Shown: one piece after another, positions 19,197 to 26,881 of the stretch
Numbering within the stretch: the stretch's first letter is position 1
Layout: each line of letters starts with the position of its first letter
DNA from: Caldithrix abyssi
Lineage (GTDB): Bacteria > Calditrichota > Calditrichia > Calditrichales > Calditrichaceae
Length of the DNA: 64,000 bases
Direction of reading: 5' to 3'
NCBI GenBank assembly: GCA_011369465.1
Contig: DRQG01000004.1
Coordinates: 1-64,000, forward strand
Translations under genes and position numbers: made by a program
Notes under the pieces: generated by a model
What the model saw: the letters and a program-made list of their open reading frames with translations, nothing else
What the model was told of the DNA's origin: nothing
Databases searched by the model: none

Positions 19197-19955
19197 TTAA
19201 AAAGTGCAACGAATAATATAACTGTCATTAAAAATAAAAGAGGAAGGTAAGTTTAGAGATGGCCGGGTGTACAAAGAAGGAGGCACGGAAATATCGGCCA
19301 GATACAGTTCGCCAAAGTATTCTTTTGCCGAAGGATTCAGGAAAGCTGTTTTTGGCAAGGCCAATGTCATTGTCGCATCCGCTTTGATGGCAGGAGAATG
19401 TATTTCGCCTGTATTGCAATTCATCCCCGAGGGTATGTCCAATGAAAGAACGGGGATACCGGTTTTATTTGCCCATTTAATCAACAGAGCAGCCCCTCCT
19501 GTCGGGGCGTCCCGCAAACTGTAACCGATAATGCCATCGACGATTAAATGATAGCTTGCCGATTCCGACGACGGCGCCTGATCAAGTATGTTTATGCCCA
19601 TTCTTTTTACAATATTGAGCTGTTCTGCCGGTACTCCCCGATATTGACCGGGATCTTTTGTCAGAAAAATATCCACATAAACTCCCCTGTTGTGCAAATG
19701 TCGGGCGCATACCAGCGCGCCGCCGCCGTTACCGCCGCTTCCGGCCAGAACGGCAACCCGTTTGCTTTCTCTGTACGGTTTTAAAAACCGCACCGATGCC
19801 AGTATAGCGAGATTCCTTCCGGCATTCTCCATCATTCGTTCAAGGCTGATGCCGTACTCTTCAATCATCAAACGATCGACTTCGACCATTTGTGCTTTAT
19901 TAACTACGGGGATGGCCTTTAAAGAATAACGTGGAAAAAGGTTTGCAGCCAGCAT
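19197..19955 (-). CDS. nnrE: NAD(P)H-hydrate epimerase-like protein (YjeF N-terminal domain only)
   Basis: This family epimerises damaged (R)-NAD(P)HX so the dehydratase NnrD can repair it. The 252 residues cover only the N-terminal YjeF fold: QMVEVDRLMIEEYGI near the start, the loop AGSGGNGGGALVCARHL, VDGIIGYSL and SLDIPSGMNCNTGE. The common loop is GxGNNGGDG; here the first Asn and the Asp are both Gly, so potassium or substrate binding may differ. The C-terminal NnrD kinase-like domain found in many bacterial fusions is absent. I place the start at 19955, one base after the cyclase stop, because AAGGAT precedes it at a good distance; a longer frame reaching 19997 overlaps the cyclase gene. 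The two genes are probably translationally coupled. Confidence 0.8.
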   Translation of the reverse strand: MLAANLFPRYSLKAIPVVNKAQMVEVDRLMIEEYGISLERMMENAGRNLAILASVRFLKPYRESKRVAVLAGSGGNGGGALVCARHLHNRGVYVDIFLTKDPGQYRGVPAEQLNIVKRMGINILDQAPSSESASYHLIVDGIIGYSLRDAPTGGAALLIKWANKTGIPVLSLDIPSGMNCNTGEIHSPAIKADATMTLALPKTAFLNPSAKEYFGELYLADISVPPSLYTRPSLNLPSSFIFNDSYIIRCTF

Positions 19956-19956
19956 A

Positions 19957-21057
19957 CTATCCTTGCTCTTTCTCCCGGATAAGCAGATGAATATCACTGA
20001 TACCGGGAATGCCTTTGAGTTTTTCTTTTAAAGTTTTAACGATTAAATTTTCTTTGGCCAGAAATTTTTGTACTTCAAGGTCTTCCAGAATGGCCGGAGT
20101 AACCGCGATCGAATCCCTGTCGGCCAGGTTTACGATACGAGCAGCCAGGTTTACCGTTGAACCAAATAAATCCAGATTATCGTTCATGTTAACGATAAGA
20201 GCGGTTCCGGAGCTTATTCCCATTTTAATTCCGCCGTCATCTATACCAAAACGATTATTTAGCAGTTTCATAAAAATGTCTTTTATCTGAAAGGATACCC
20301 GGATCGGCGATTTGGCATCCTGAAATACCGCCATCACCGCATCACCGATGGTCTTTATTATACCGCCCTGGTGGCGGACAATCTCCCCAAACAAGAGATC
20401 GAAATGATCTTTCACAAAAGCATAGGCATTTAAGTCGCCCATTTGTGAATAAAGTGCGGTAGAATGAATTAAATCGGTAAATAGCACGCTTACGGAACGT
20501 ATTTTTATAGATTGATCCAGAGCCGGTATCTGATTGCTGAAATGTTTACGAAAAGCCGGGATACCTATCAGGTCCAATGCTGTAACCGGACGAAGGCGAT
20601 CGTCGCTATTTCCGGCATCGCTCACATATTCACCAGGCGGTTCATCAAACAATTCCGGTTGAAGCGAAACGGTTACCGTAATATTTTGATCGGCAAAATT
20701 ACTGAAATTAACCTGACAGGATTGGCAGTAATTGTCCGATTTAATCCCGCTCAAATGATGTGTATGATCGGCCAGACCGCCGCAATGAGGGCAAACAATA
20801 TCCCAATGCATCTCGAATAATCCCTGTATAACACCTTCAATAACCAATTGCAGCATCGTTTCTCTGTTAAAACGGCAATGCACCGCCATATAGTTGGGAT
20901 TGATGTGCAAGAGATTTTTCGTGTCTTCGCTGATAAGAAACCGGTACAGGGTGCGTACGGCTTCCTTATCGCTGCCTGTTTTATGCATGCGGCTGAGAAT
21001 AGATTTTAGGGCGGTTTGTTTAATCATAAGACTCTTTGTTCCACCGCCCGCCTTCAT
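19957..21057 (-). CDS. Class III adenylate/guanylate cyclase with zinc-ribbon N-terminal region
   Basis: This soluble cyclase probably makes cAMP or cGMP. Of 366 residues, the last 180 form the class III catalytic domain: VLFTDLIHSTALY with the first metal Asp, IIKTIGDAVMAVF with the second, and FGSTVNLAARIVNLA with the transition-state Asn and Arg. The N-terminal part has CPHCG and CQSC about 20 residues apart, a probable zinc ribbon, within a region like those of DUF5939-type cyclases. No membrane helix is seen. The start is uncertain: ATG at 21057 has only GGGG nearby, and an ATG 30 bases inside (21027) is possible. The neighbouring nnrE starts one base after this stop. Confidence 0.87.
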   Translation of the reverse strand: MKAGGGTKSLMIKQTALKSILSRMHKTGSDKEAVRTLYRFLISEDTKNLLHINPNYMAVHCRFNRETMLQLVIEGVIQGLFEMHWDIVCPHCGGLADHTHHLSGIKSDNYCQSCQVNFSNFADQNITVTVSLQPELFDEPPGEYVSDAGNSDDRLRPVTALDLIGIPAFRKHFSNQIPALDQSIKIRSVSVLFTDLIHSTALYSQMGDLNAYAFVKDHFDLLFGEIVRHQGGIIKTIGDAVMAVFQDAKSPIRVSFQIKDIFMKLLNNRFGIDDGGIKMGISSGTALIVNMNDNLDLFGSTVNLAARIVNLADRDSIAVTPAILEDLEVQKFLAKENLIVKTLKEKLKGIPGISDIHLLIREKEQG

Positions 21058-21259
21058 TACCCCATGCCACAGCGCCTAAGCTTAGCAAGAGGGGAAGCAA
21101 AAGGGGGTTGTGGGGTTAGTTACCGGATGATGTCGATCGGTCAGTCCTGTAAAGCCCGTTTCGGACAAGTGTAAGTCAGAATCAAAAAAATGAGACGCCT
21201 TGTCGGAATCTTCCTGATCTAAGGCAATGGGAAGGCATCTCATAAAAACAGATTGCTTT

Positions 21260-21700
21260 TTACCGATCGCTGTATTTTTTCTCAATTATGGCATCCAGAC
21301 TGATTCTTCCCGGGCCTGTGATGATTAAACTGATCAACATCAGCATATAATAGAGCGGAATTTCGTAACCGTTGTTACCCGCTGAAAATCCGTTGGGCAG
21401 ATGGACGGTTACGATGGCTACAATCATCACAACAATAAGGGGTATGGAAATAATCCGTGTGCCCAGCCCTAAAAAGAGCAGTATAAAACCGCTGGTTTCC
21501 GTGGCGGTGGCCATAAAGGCATTCACGGTGGGAAAAGGCATCCCGAGGCTTCCAAACCATTGCGCAATAGCTTCGAAATTATTGAGTTTTTTCATGGCCG
21601 GTTCATAAAAACCGTAACTCAAAATCAATCGAAAAAACAGAGGCGGCAGGTCGGATAAATTGCTCACTGCCTGGCGGAATTTTAAATACAAAGATATCAT
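21260..21700 (-). CDS. DoxX family membrane protein
   Basis: This is a small four-helix membrane protein of 146 residues. The N-terminal RLILSYGFYEPAMKKLNNFEAIAQWFGSLGMP pattern and the later ATATETSGFILLFLGLGTR, followed by a conserved PLYYMLMLISLIITGPGRISLD end, match the DoxX/DoxD family. Members are linked to respiratory or redox-stress roles, but no specific reaction can be stated here. AAAGGAGCAAAAA before the ATG is an excellent ribosome binding site. It follows the sigma factor and its zinc-finger partner on the same strand with a 239-base gap, so it may be a target of that sigma factor; this is inferred from position only. Confidence 0.85.
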   Translation of the reverse strand: MISLYLKFRQAVSNLSDLPPLFFRLILSYGFYEPAMKKLNNFEAIAQWFGSLGMPFPTVNAFMATATETSGFILLFLGLGTRIISIPLIVVMIVAIVTVHLPNGFSAGNNGYEIPLYYMLMLISLIITGPGRISLDAIIEKKYSDR

Positions 21701-21939
21701 TTTTTGCTCCTTTAAATTTAGTTCGAATTTTGTCGATTTGAATCCGGCTATCCGTCAGTTAACAGCCGGGGTTGTCATTTTTTCCGGATCAGGCTGAATA
21801 GACGTAAGCGGTAAAGGAACCTTACACCGCAGAAAAAAGATGCAAATATATGATCTACTGAAAACTGCTTTCGGATAGCGTAAAATAGGGATAACCGGTT
21901 CAGGGGTGCAATAATAAATTAAACCGGAGTCTTACGGTT

Positions 21940-22233
21940 TTAGTGTTTCATAGACTCTTTAATCCGTTCTTTTTTTTCTGCGGACAGATGCACATCGCTC
22001 AAATCTTCTTCACTGATCTTTTGAAGAAAATCATTGATCATAATTAACTGCCGGCGGTATCGTTCGCAGAATACGCAACTCCAAACATGCAGACGAATTC
22101 GGACGCGATCCCATAAAGAAAGTTGACGATCGAACGATTCGGATATTTTATGTGTAATTACGTCGCAGGACGGGGTTGCCATGGCGATTAGTTTCATAAC
22201 TATTTTTTTGACGGAGGTTACGATAGATTGCAC
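21940..22233 (-). CDS. Zinc-finger (zf-HC2-type) probable anti-sigma factor
   Basis: This small soluble protein probably binds the ECF sigma factor encoded just upstream. I choose GTG at 22233, 2 bases after the sigma stop codon, because AAAAGGATT precedes it by a normal distance; a longer frame from 22269 would overlap the sigma gene. The resulting 97 residues contain CDVITHKISESFDRQLSL (Cys23), then RVRIRLHVWSCVFC with His49, Cys53 and Cys56, the H-x3-C-x2-C zinc-binding pattern of anti-sigma domains. There is no membrane helix, so it may sense a cytoplasmic signal such as thiol oxidation. The C-terminal tail is charged. Confidence 0.78.
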   Translation of the reverse strand: MQSIVTSVKKIVMKLIAMATPSCDVITHKISESFDRQLSLWDRVRIRLHVWSCVFCERYRRQLIMINDFLQKISEEDLSDVHLSAEKKERIKESMKH

Positions 22234-22235
22234 TA

Positions 22236-22829
22236 TTATAAATCCTTTTGTTGTTTTTTCCCAAACCAATCACGTTCCAGACAACGCCGCAACTGGGTGC
22301 GCGCCCGGTGTAAAATAACCCAGAGATTAGACGGCGAAATATCCAGTTCCTTACATATTTCTTCGCTGTTTTGCCCGTCGATTTCGCGCAGAATAAAAAC
22401 GGAAGAAATGCGTTCGGGTAATATTTCCAGGCACTGGCGCAGAATGCGCATAAATTCGTTTTGCCGAAGCGCCTCTCCGGGATGCAGATCCCAATCACCC
22501 GGCGTCCGGTCTTCCCTCCAGCGTCCCGCCATAGGCCCTTCCTCGTAAAAATCATGGTCAGGATCGGTTTCCACCTCTATGTCTTTGCGGCGTACGGTTT
22601 TACGGTAATGGTCGATGATTTTATTACGAAGAATACTTACCAGCCAGGTGCGAATCGAACTGCGCTGCCCGAAGGAATCATACGATTTTAGCGCGGAAAG
22701 AAAAGTATCCTGAACCAGATCCTCGGCCAGATTTTTGCTATTCACCCGCAGATAGGCGTAGCGGTATAAAAAATCCCCATGTTCATCAACCCACAGGGCA
22801 GAGTTTTCCGGTAACTTTTTTGATTCCAC
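22236..22829 (-). CDS. ECF RNA polymerase sigma factor (RpoE-like)
   Basis: This alternative sigma factor has 197 residues. Region 2 is visible as DLVQDTFLSALKSYDSF followed by RTWLVSILRNKIIDHYRK. Region 4 is visible as ILPERISSVFILREIDG, then SEEICKELDISPSNLWVILHRAR, the helix-turn-helix that reads the -35 element. The linker is rather long and acidic. The start codon is GTG at 22829 after AAGAGACTTTA. The following gene encodes a zinc-finger protein of the anti-sigma type, which is the usual arrangement. The regulon cannot be deduced from the window, although the DoxX gene downstream is a candidate. Confidence 0.92.
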   Translation of the reverse strand: MESKKLPENSALWVDEHGDFLYRYAYLRVNSKNLAEDLVQDTFLSALKSYDSFGQRSSIRTWLVSILRNKIIDHYRKTVRRKDIEVETDPDHDFYEEGPMAGRWREDRTPGDWDLHPGEALRQNEFMRILRQCLEILPERISSVFILREIDGQNSEEICKELDISPSNLWVILHRARTQLRRCLERDWFGKKQQKDL

Positions 22830-22934
22830 TAAAGTCTCTTATTCAGTTAAGGCATTTGCGGTTGACCGGCAGAATTAGATGCGTTGGATAAAATATACTG
22901 AAACAAAATAGAAGATACAAAACGCCAATTATTT

Positions 22935-23768
22935 TTATAGAAGATTGCGCAGGCGATTTTGGTAAAGGACTTTTTTTTGTTTCCATTCTTTAACCTGCTT
23001 GCCGCGTTTTTCTGCGCCGGAAATTAAAACCGTATATTTCTTTATAATTTCTTCCAGGACCCAACGCTGTTCCGCTTCGGATAGAGCCGGATCGGCCAGA
23101 TGCTTTTCCATTGCCGCTATCCGGTATAAATCCATCCCCCAGTATTTACGGGAAAGCTGGTCGGCATGTCCGCCGTATTTTCGTATAAGCGGCGTACTAT
23201 CCAAACCGATGGGGTAGCGCCGGCCAATGCGCAGCCACAGATCGTAATCCTCGCAAACCGGCAGTTCCTCGTCAAAATAGCCGACTTCCTCAAACAGTTT
23301 TTTATGAATCACTACAGCCGAAGGCGAAACGATGCACAACGGAAGGGATTGCCTGAAAATCCAGCCGCCATATTTTTGATGCTTTTTCTTTGGATTAACC
23401 CGCCGGCCGTTGCGTATCCAGATTTCTTCGCTCTGGAAAATGAGCAGGTCGGGATTTTGTTCGTGAAAGCGCCGGGCGGCCGCCAGTTTTTCCGGAAGCC
23501 ATTCGTCGTCGCTGTCCAGAAAAGCCAGCCAGTCGGCCTGGGCCCGTTTGATACCGGCATTGCGTGCTGCCGACACACCGCGGTGGCTTTGGCGGACCAT
23601 TTTTATTTTTGAGCCGTATTGCGCCAGCACCTGCGGAGTTTCCTCCGTAGAACCGTCATCCACCACAATGATTTCCAGCGGCGGTTCTGTTTGCTGCAGC
23701 ACGGAATTGACCGCTCTTTGCACCGCCTGCGGGCGGTTATACACTGGGATGATGACCGAAATTTGCAT
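22935..23768 (-). CDS. Family 2 glycosyltransferase
   Basis: This is a GT-A fold enzyme that transfers a sugar from a nucleotide donor. In 277 residues I see SVIIPVYNRPQAVQRAVNSV at the N terminus, IIVVDDGSTEETPQVL, and the metal-binding acidic motif LAFLDSDDEWLPEKL. A later PVCEDYDLWLRIGRRYP carries the probable catalytic-base region. No membrane helix is present, so it is cytoplasmic or peripheral. The substrate is unknown. It stands alone, 105 bases after the sigma gene start and flanked by repeats on the other side, with no polysaccharide cluster nearby. Confidence 0.88.
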   Translation of the reverse strand: MQISVIIPVYNRPQAVQRAVNSVLQQTEPPLEIIVVDDGSTEETPQVLAQYGSKIKMVRQSHRGVSAARNAGIKRAQADWLAFLDSDDEWLPEKLAAARRFHEQNPDLLIFQSEEIWIRNGRRVNPKKKHQKYGGWIFRQSLPLCIVSPSAVVIHKKLFEEVGYFDEELPVCEDYDLWLRIGRRYPIGLDSTPLIRKYGGHADQLSRKYWGMDLYRIAAMEKHLADPALSEAEQRWVLEEIIKKYTVLISGAEKRGKQVKEWKQKKVLYQNRLRNLL

Positions 23769-23770
23769 AA

Positions 23771-23870
23771 AGAGTAGAATGAATTGTTGAATTATTGAAT
23801 TAATGAATTATTGGATTGATGAATTAGTGGATTAATGGAGTATTGGAGTGATGGAGTAATGGAATAATGA
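23771..23870. repeat. Degenerate 9-base tandem repeat (family A), upstream of the glycosyltransferase gene
   Basis: Units drift from GAATTGTTG, GAATTATTG and GAATTAATG to GGAGTATTG, GGAGTGATG and GGAGTAATG, about nine bases each, in the same order as in the left halves at 8776 and 30885. The complementary half is much weaker here and is interrupted by another palindrome (23878-23982). A remnant with CCAATGACC and CATCAATCCATCAATTCACC words lies near 24012-24095. Confidence 0.7.
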
Positions 23871-23877
23871 GTGCGAT

Positions 23878-23982
23878 GTCATTCCGAATCCCCAATTTAT
23901 TGGGGTGAGGAATCCCCTCCGTTGTATTATTTCAAAGCCTTTGCACACAAGGGATTCCTCGTCGTAAACTCCTCGGAATGAC
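23878..23982. repeat. Nested palindromic element (family D)
   Basis: The outer arms are GTCATTCCGA (23878-23887) and TCGGAATGAC (23973-23982), exact complements. The inner arms are GAGGAATCCC (23907-23916) and GGGATTCCTC (23951-23960), also exact. A further CCCCAATTTATTGGGG hairpin lies between the left arms. The whole element can fold into a cruciform-like structure of about 105 bases. It sits inside the two halves of a family A repeat, so it probably inserted there. Confidence 0.8.
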
Positions 23983-24085
23983 GAACAAACCGTACATTCT
24001 GCTAAATTGCAAATGCCCCAATGACCTAATGACCTAATGACTTTTTAATTAAAAACACACGCCATCTTTTCATCAATCCATCAAT

Positions 24086-24685
24086 TCACCAATCCCCCCA
24101 CGATTTAATAACAAACCGGGCTAATGTATCGCATAAAATTTTGTATTGCTTTCGCACTGTTTCCACCGCTTCCTCATCGGCAAAATCACTGACGATTTTC
24201 AGACTGTAAAATTCAACCCGGTAATTCCGGGCGGTTCGCGCCAACCCATAAGCTTCCATATCCACCAGGGCGGTTTTATACTGATTATACAAAGCGTCAC
24301 GGCGTTCCTTTCCCGTAACCGCTTCTTCTACCGAAAGCAGGGCGGCCGCCGGCAGGGAAGAGAAGGCCCGGTGTACGGACAATTCAACAGGGTCGTCGTC
24401 ATACTCCGAGCGGACCTGTTCTACGTGATAAATCTTTCCGATTTGCGCCTGTGGACTCAGCGCGCCGGCCAATCCGAGGTTGAGTACAAAATCCGGTTGA
24501 TGCGATTCCAAATAGAGGGCCAGCGTTTGCTGACTGCGCTGCCGACCCAATCCGGCCCGCAGCAAATGCAGGTTCCCGGAACGGTACAGGCTGCCCTCGC
24601 CAATGGCCTCCTTGGTAAAATCCTTTTTATATATTTTTAAAAAAGGCAGTAATTCTTCTTTTAGAGCGGTAACGATACAAATCAT
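24086..24685 (-). CDS. MTA/SAH nucleosidase-like phosphorylase superfamily protein
   Basis: This 199-residue protein belongs to the purine nucleoside phosphorylase (PNP_UDP_1) fold. I see the N-terminal IVTALKEELLPFL, GLGRQRSQQTL, NLGLAGALSPQAQIG and the ribose-binding ALVDMEAYGLARTAR (compare VEMEGAA of nucleosidases), then SLKIVSDFADEEA with the catalytic Asp. Likely substrates are methylthioadenosine or S-adenosylhomocysteine; futalosine hydrolase is an alternative, and the length is at the short end for either. It is flanked by repeats and no methionine or menaquinone gene is adjacent, so the exact substrate remains open. Confidence 0.75.
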   Translation of the reverse strand: MICIVTALKEELLPFLKIYKKDFTKEAIGEGSLYRSGNLHLLRAGLGRQRSQQTLALYLESHQPDFVLNLGLAGALSPQAQIGKIYHVEQVRSEYDDDPVELSVHRAFSSLPAAALLSVEEAVTGKERRDALYNQYKTALVDMEAYGLARTARNYRVEFYSLKIVSDFADEEAVETVRKQYKILCDTLARFVIKSWGDW

Positions 24686-24732
24686 GCTTTCAAGATAGAA
24701 AGCCAGGCAATTCTACGCAAGAGCATACTGAT

Positions 24733-25095
24733 GCAGGATGTTGAAATTCCAAAATACAATGGTCAAATTCCAAATAAATATCAGTAAACAAATGTCAAAC
24801 AGTCTGGCTTACATTGGCCGGTATTCTTTTGGGCTCAGTAAGACAATGTAGCGTCATGGTGAGCAGTCCCGCTACTGGCGGGACGTGTAGAACCAGGACG
24901 CGGACTTTAGTCGATGCTTGCCAGACAATTATATCATCCTTCGACCCCGACAAGTCGGGGCTCAGGATGACATTGGGGCTCAGTATAACAGTTGACAGGA
25001 CTCCGATAAAAACCAGTACAAATGTTCAGATTTGATATCCTTTTGTATTTGTAATATGAAATATGTTTGTTATTTGTCTTTTGGGATTTTATCCG
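24733..25095. repeat. Nested dispersed repeats between the nucleosidase gene and tRNA-Thr
   Basis: The 440-base gap holds no gene. The outer layer is an imperfect inverted pair: the left side (24745-24800) has AAATTCCAAAATACAATGG-like words, and the right side (25035-25092) has the complement TTTGTTATTTGTCTTTTGGG. Inside lies a family B block (24851-24980) with CGTCATGGTGAGCAGTCCCG and TCATCCTTCGACCCCGACAA, followed by a GTCGGGGCTCAGGATGA arm. The family B block is an inverted copy of parts of 4588-4865. The arrangement suggests one element inserted inside another. Confidence 0.65.
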
Positions 25096-25125
25096 AGCGT
25101 CGTAAGGCAGGATCAAGAAAAACAG

Positions 25126-25199
<74 letters not shown>

Positions 25200-25330
25200 C
25201 TGATGAAAGAGTGCAAATGTAATCATAAAATTATTTGGATGCAATAACGCCCGCTTACTATATTCGTTTTATTTCTATCAGATGTACCATCCTGATTTCA
25301 ATACGAAAATTAAAAACCGGAAAACAACCC

Positions 25331-26008
25331 ATGCGTACAACAAGTTTTATTATCTTATTTCTGTGGTTTATAGCAGAAGCCTCTTTTGCTCAGGCCAATT
25401 TTAAACTTGAAATAGGACGAAATACCGCCAAACTGGATCATTCCCAAAGCGATTTGGGCTTCCGTATCGGCGGTTCATACAGCGCCTACCTGACCGATGC
25501 GCTATTTCTGAGAGTCGGGGGGCATTACGAAACGGTACATTTTTATGCGGCTGACCTTAAGCTGAAAATGATCAACTGCTATCCCGATAACTCAACCTAT
25601 CTTTACGCAGAGGATCTGTATGAATCCAACAGCTTTTTAAATTTGAGCATCGGCGCGGGGTATCGGCTGGTTCTGCAGAAAAACCTGTTTTTCAATGTTT
25701 CAGCCGGCTTGTACACAGCGCTGCCGCTTTCCCGGTCGGCAAGTAGTGCTAAAGGCCGTTTTTTACCGTCGGATTCCACGGATTTTGATCGGATAAAATA
25801 CTATAGCGACTGTAACGATGAAGGCGCATTGGATACATCGGCAGGGTTGTTTGGCCTGCAAGCGCAGGCGGAACTTCAATGGCGCAAAGCGGTGATCGGT
25901 TTTATTTATGCTTATTCGATAAATACCCGTTCCTCCTTGGGACCAGTGAAGGGATTTAACGATCACCTGCATACCTTTACGGTTTCGCTCGGATACTATC
26001 TTTTCTAA
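25331..26008 (+). CDS. Outer-membrane beta-barrel protein (paralogue 1)
   Basis: The 225-residue product starts with a signal peptide (MRTTSFIILFLWFIAEASFA, cleavage before QA). The rest alternates polar and aromatic residues in strand-like segments (FRIGGSYSAYLTDALFLRVGGHYE, LNLSIGAGYRL, LFFNVSAGLYTAL). It ends in HTFTVSLGYYLF, whose terminal Phe fits outer-membrane barrels recognised by BamA. I chose ATG 25331 because it gives a clean signal peptide; the frame extends back to 25235 without one. The next gene encodes a paralogue with the same closing pattern (NTR...GxVxGFxxHLxxFxxSLGxYxx). The function is unknown; OprF-like or OmpW-like small barrels are possible. Confidence 0.75.
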   Translation: MRTTSFIILFLWFIAEASFAQANFKLEIGRNTAKLDHSQSDLGFRIGGSYSAYLTDALFLRVGGHYETVHFYAADLKLKMINCYPDNSTYLYAEDLYESNSFLNLSIGAGYRLVLQKNLFFNVSAGLYTALPLSRSASSAKGRFLPSDSTDFDRIKYYSDCNDEGALDTSAGLFGLQAQAELQWRKAVIGFIYAYSINTRSSLGPVKGFNDHLHTFTVSLGYYLF

Positions 26009-26069
26009 AATTTTATGAAACCGACTGGAAGAAGTCGAACGACCATAAAGTTAACTCAGGGGCCAAATC

Positions 26070-26744
26070 ATGAATCATAAAATTTTGACCGTGTTTTTTC
26101 TGCTGTTTTTGTTCTGCGGCCTGTCTGCCCGGGAAAGCGCAGAATTTAGTCTGGGCATTAATGCGTCCCATCTGCAATCCACCCAAAAGGACAACGGTTT
26201 CCAAATCGGCTTTGATTATTTCTATTTTATGGACAAATCGTATTTTGTAACCGCCGGATTGCGCTACGAAGAAAACCGTTTTTTTGTGGAAAATTTGCCG
26301 GTGCAAGAGATTTACCTCGATGATCCGGCGTACTCGGGCAAGATACGCGTTCAGAATGTCAAAGAAACGAATCGGTTTGTTACCGTCTCGATCTTAGCGG
26401 GTTTTGCTCTGCCCGTAAAGGATAAATTTACGCTTCAATTATCCGCCGGTTTGTACTATGCCGCTTTAATCGACAGAAGGTCAAAGGAAGAAACCATCGA
26501 AAGAATAGAGGATGAACCCCTGCCGACCCCCCCCTATTACCAATTCATGCATTCTGAACCTATTTTAACCAACAATAAAGATATGTACGGTCTGGAAATA
26601 AGAGGGGAACTGGTAATTAGCAAGATTTCTTTGGTGGCGCGGTACGCCTATTCATTCAACACACGGGACGTAGTAGGCAAAGTGCACGGATTTAAAGGGC
26701 ACTTACAGGTGTTCGCTCTCTCTCTGGGATTTTATTTTCTTTGA
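26070..26744 (+). CDS. Outer-membrane beta-barrel protein (paralogue 2)
   Basis: This 224-residue protein has a signal peptide (MNHKILTVFFLLFLFCGLSA) followed by a barrel-like sequence: FQIGFDYFYFMDKSYFVTAGLRYEENRFF, VTVSILAGFALPV, FTLQLSAGLYYAAL. It ends LQVFALSLGFYFL. Its length, strand order and ending match the preceding gene, so the pair probably arose by tandem duplication and then diverged, since few residues outside the strands are shared. The two are 61 bases apart and probably co-transcribed. No ligand or partner can be proposed from the sequence. Confidence 0.75.
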   Translation: MNHKILTVFFLLFLFCGLSARESAEFSLGINASHLQSTQKDNGFQIGFDYFYFMDKSYFVTAGLRYEENRFFVENLPVQEIYLDDPAYSGKIRVQNVKETNRFVTVSILAGFALPVKDKFTLQLSAGLYYAALIDRRSKEETIERIEDEPLPTPPYYQFMHSEPILTNNKDMYGLEIRGELVISKISLVARYAYSFNTRDVVGKVHGFKGHLQVFALSLGFYFL

Positions 26745-26785
26745 AAGTCAGAATGTGCGGAAAGGGAGATGGGGCTACATGTACG

Positions 26786-26842
26786 AACTACCCCTTCACC
26801 CATCCTCCCGTAAAGAGCCGAAAGGATGGGTATGGGTAGCTT
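26786..26842. terminator. Terminator-like inverted repeat between convergent genes
   Basis: CTACCCC-TTC-ACCCATCCT pairs with AGGATGGGT-A-TGGGTAG around a 16-base loop; the core CCCATCCT (26799-26806) and AGGATGGG (26823-26830) are exact complements. It lies between the ends of the plus-strand barrel gene and the minus-strand peptidase gene, where a bidirectional terminator is expected. There is no U-run, so it may be a dispersed palindrome that serves this role. Confidence 0.45.
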
Positions 26843-26881
26843 GGAACAAATAACTATATCTGTTACCTATTCAAATAAAAT

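Noticed and set aside
21082-21285. 67-codon minus-strand frame between the cyclase and DoxX genes
   Set aside because: It overlaps the DoxX 3' end, has no ribosome binding site, and its composition does not look like a folded protein or a membrane peptide.
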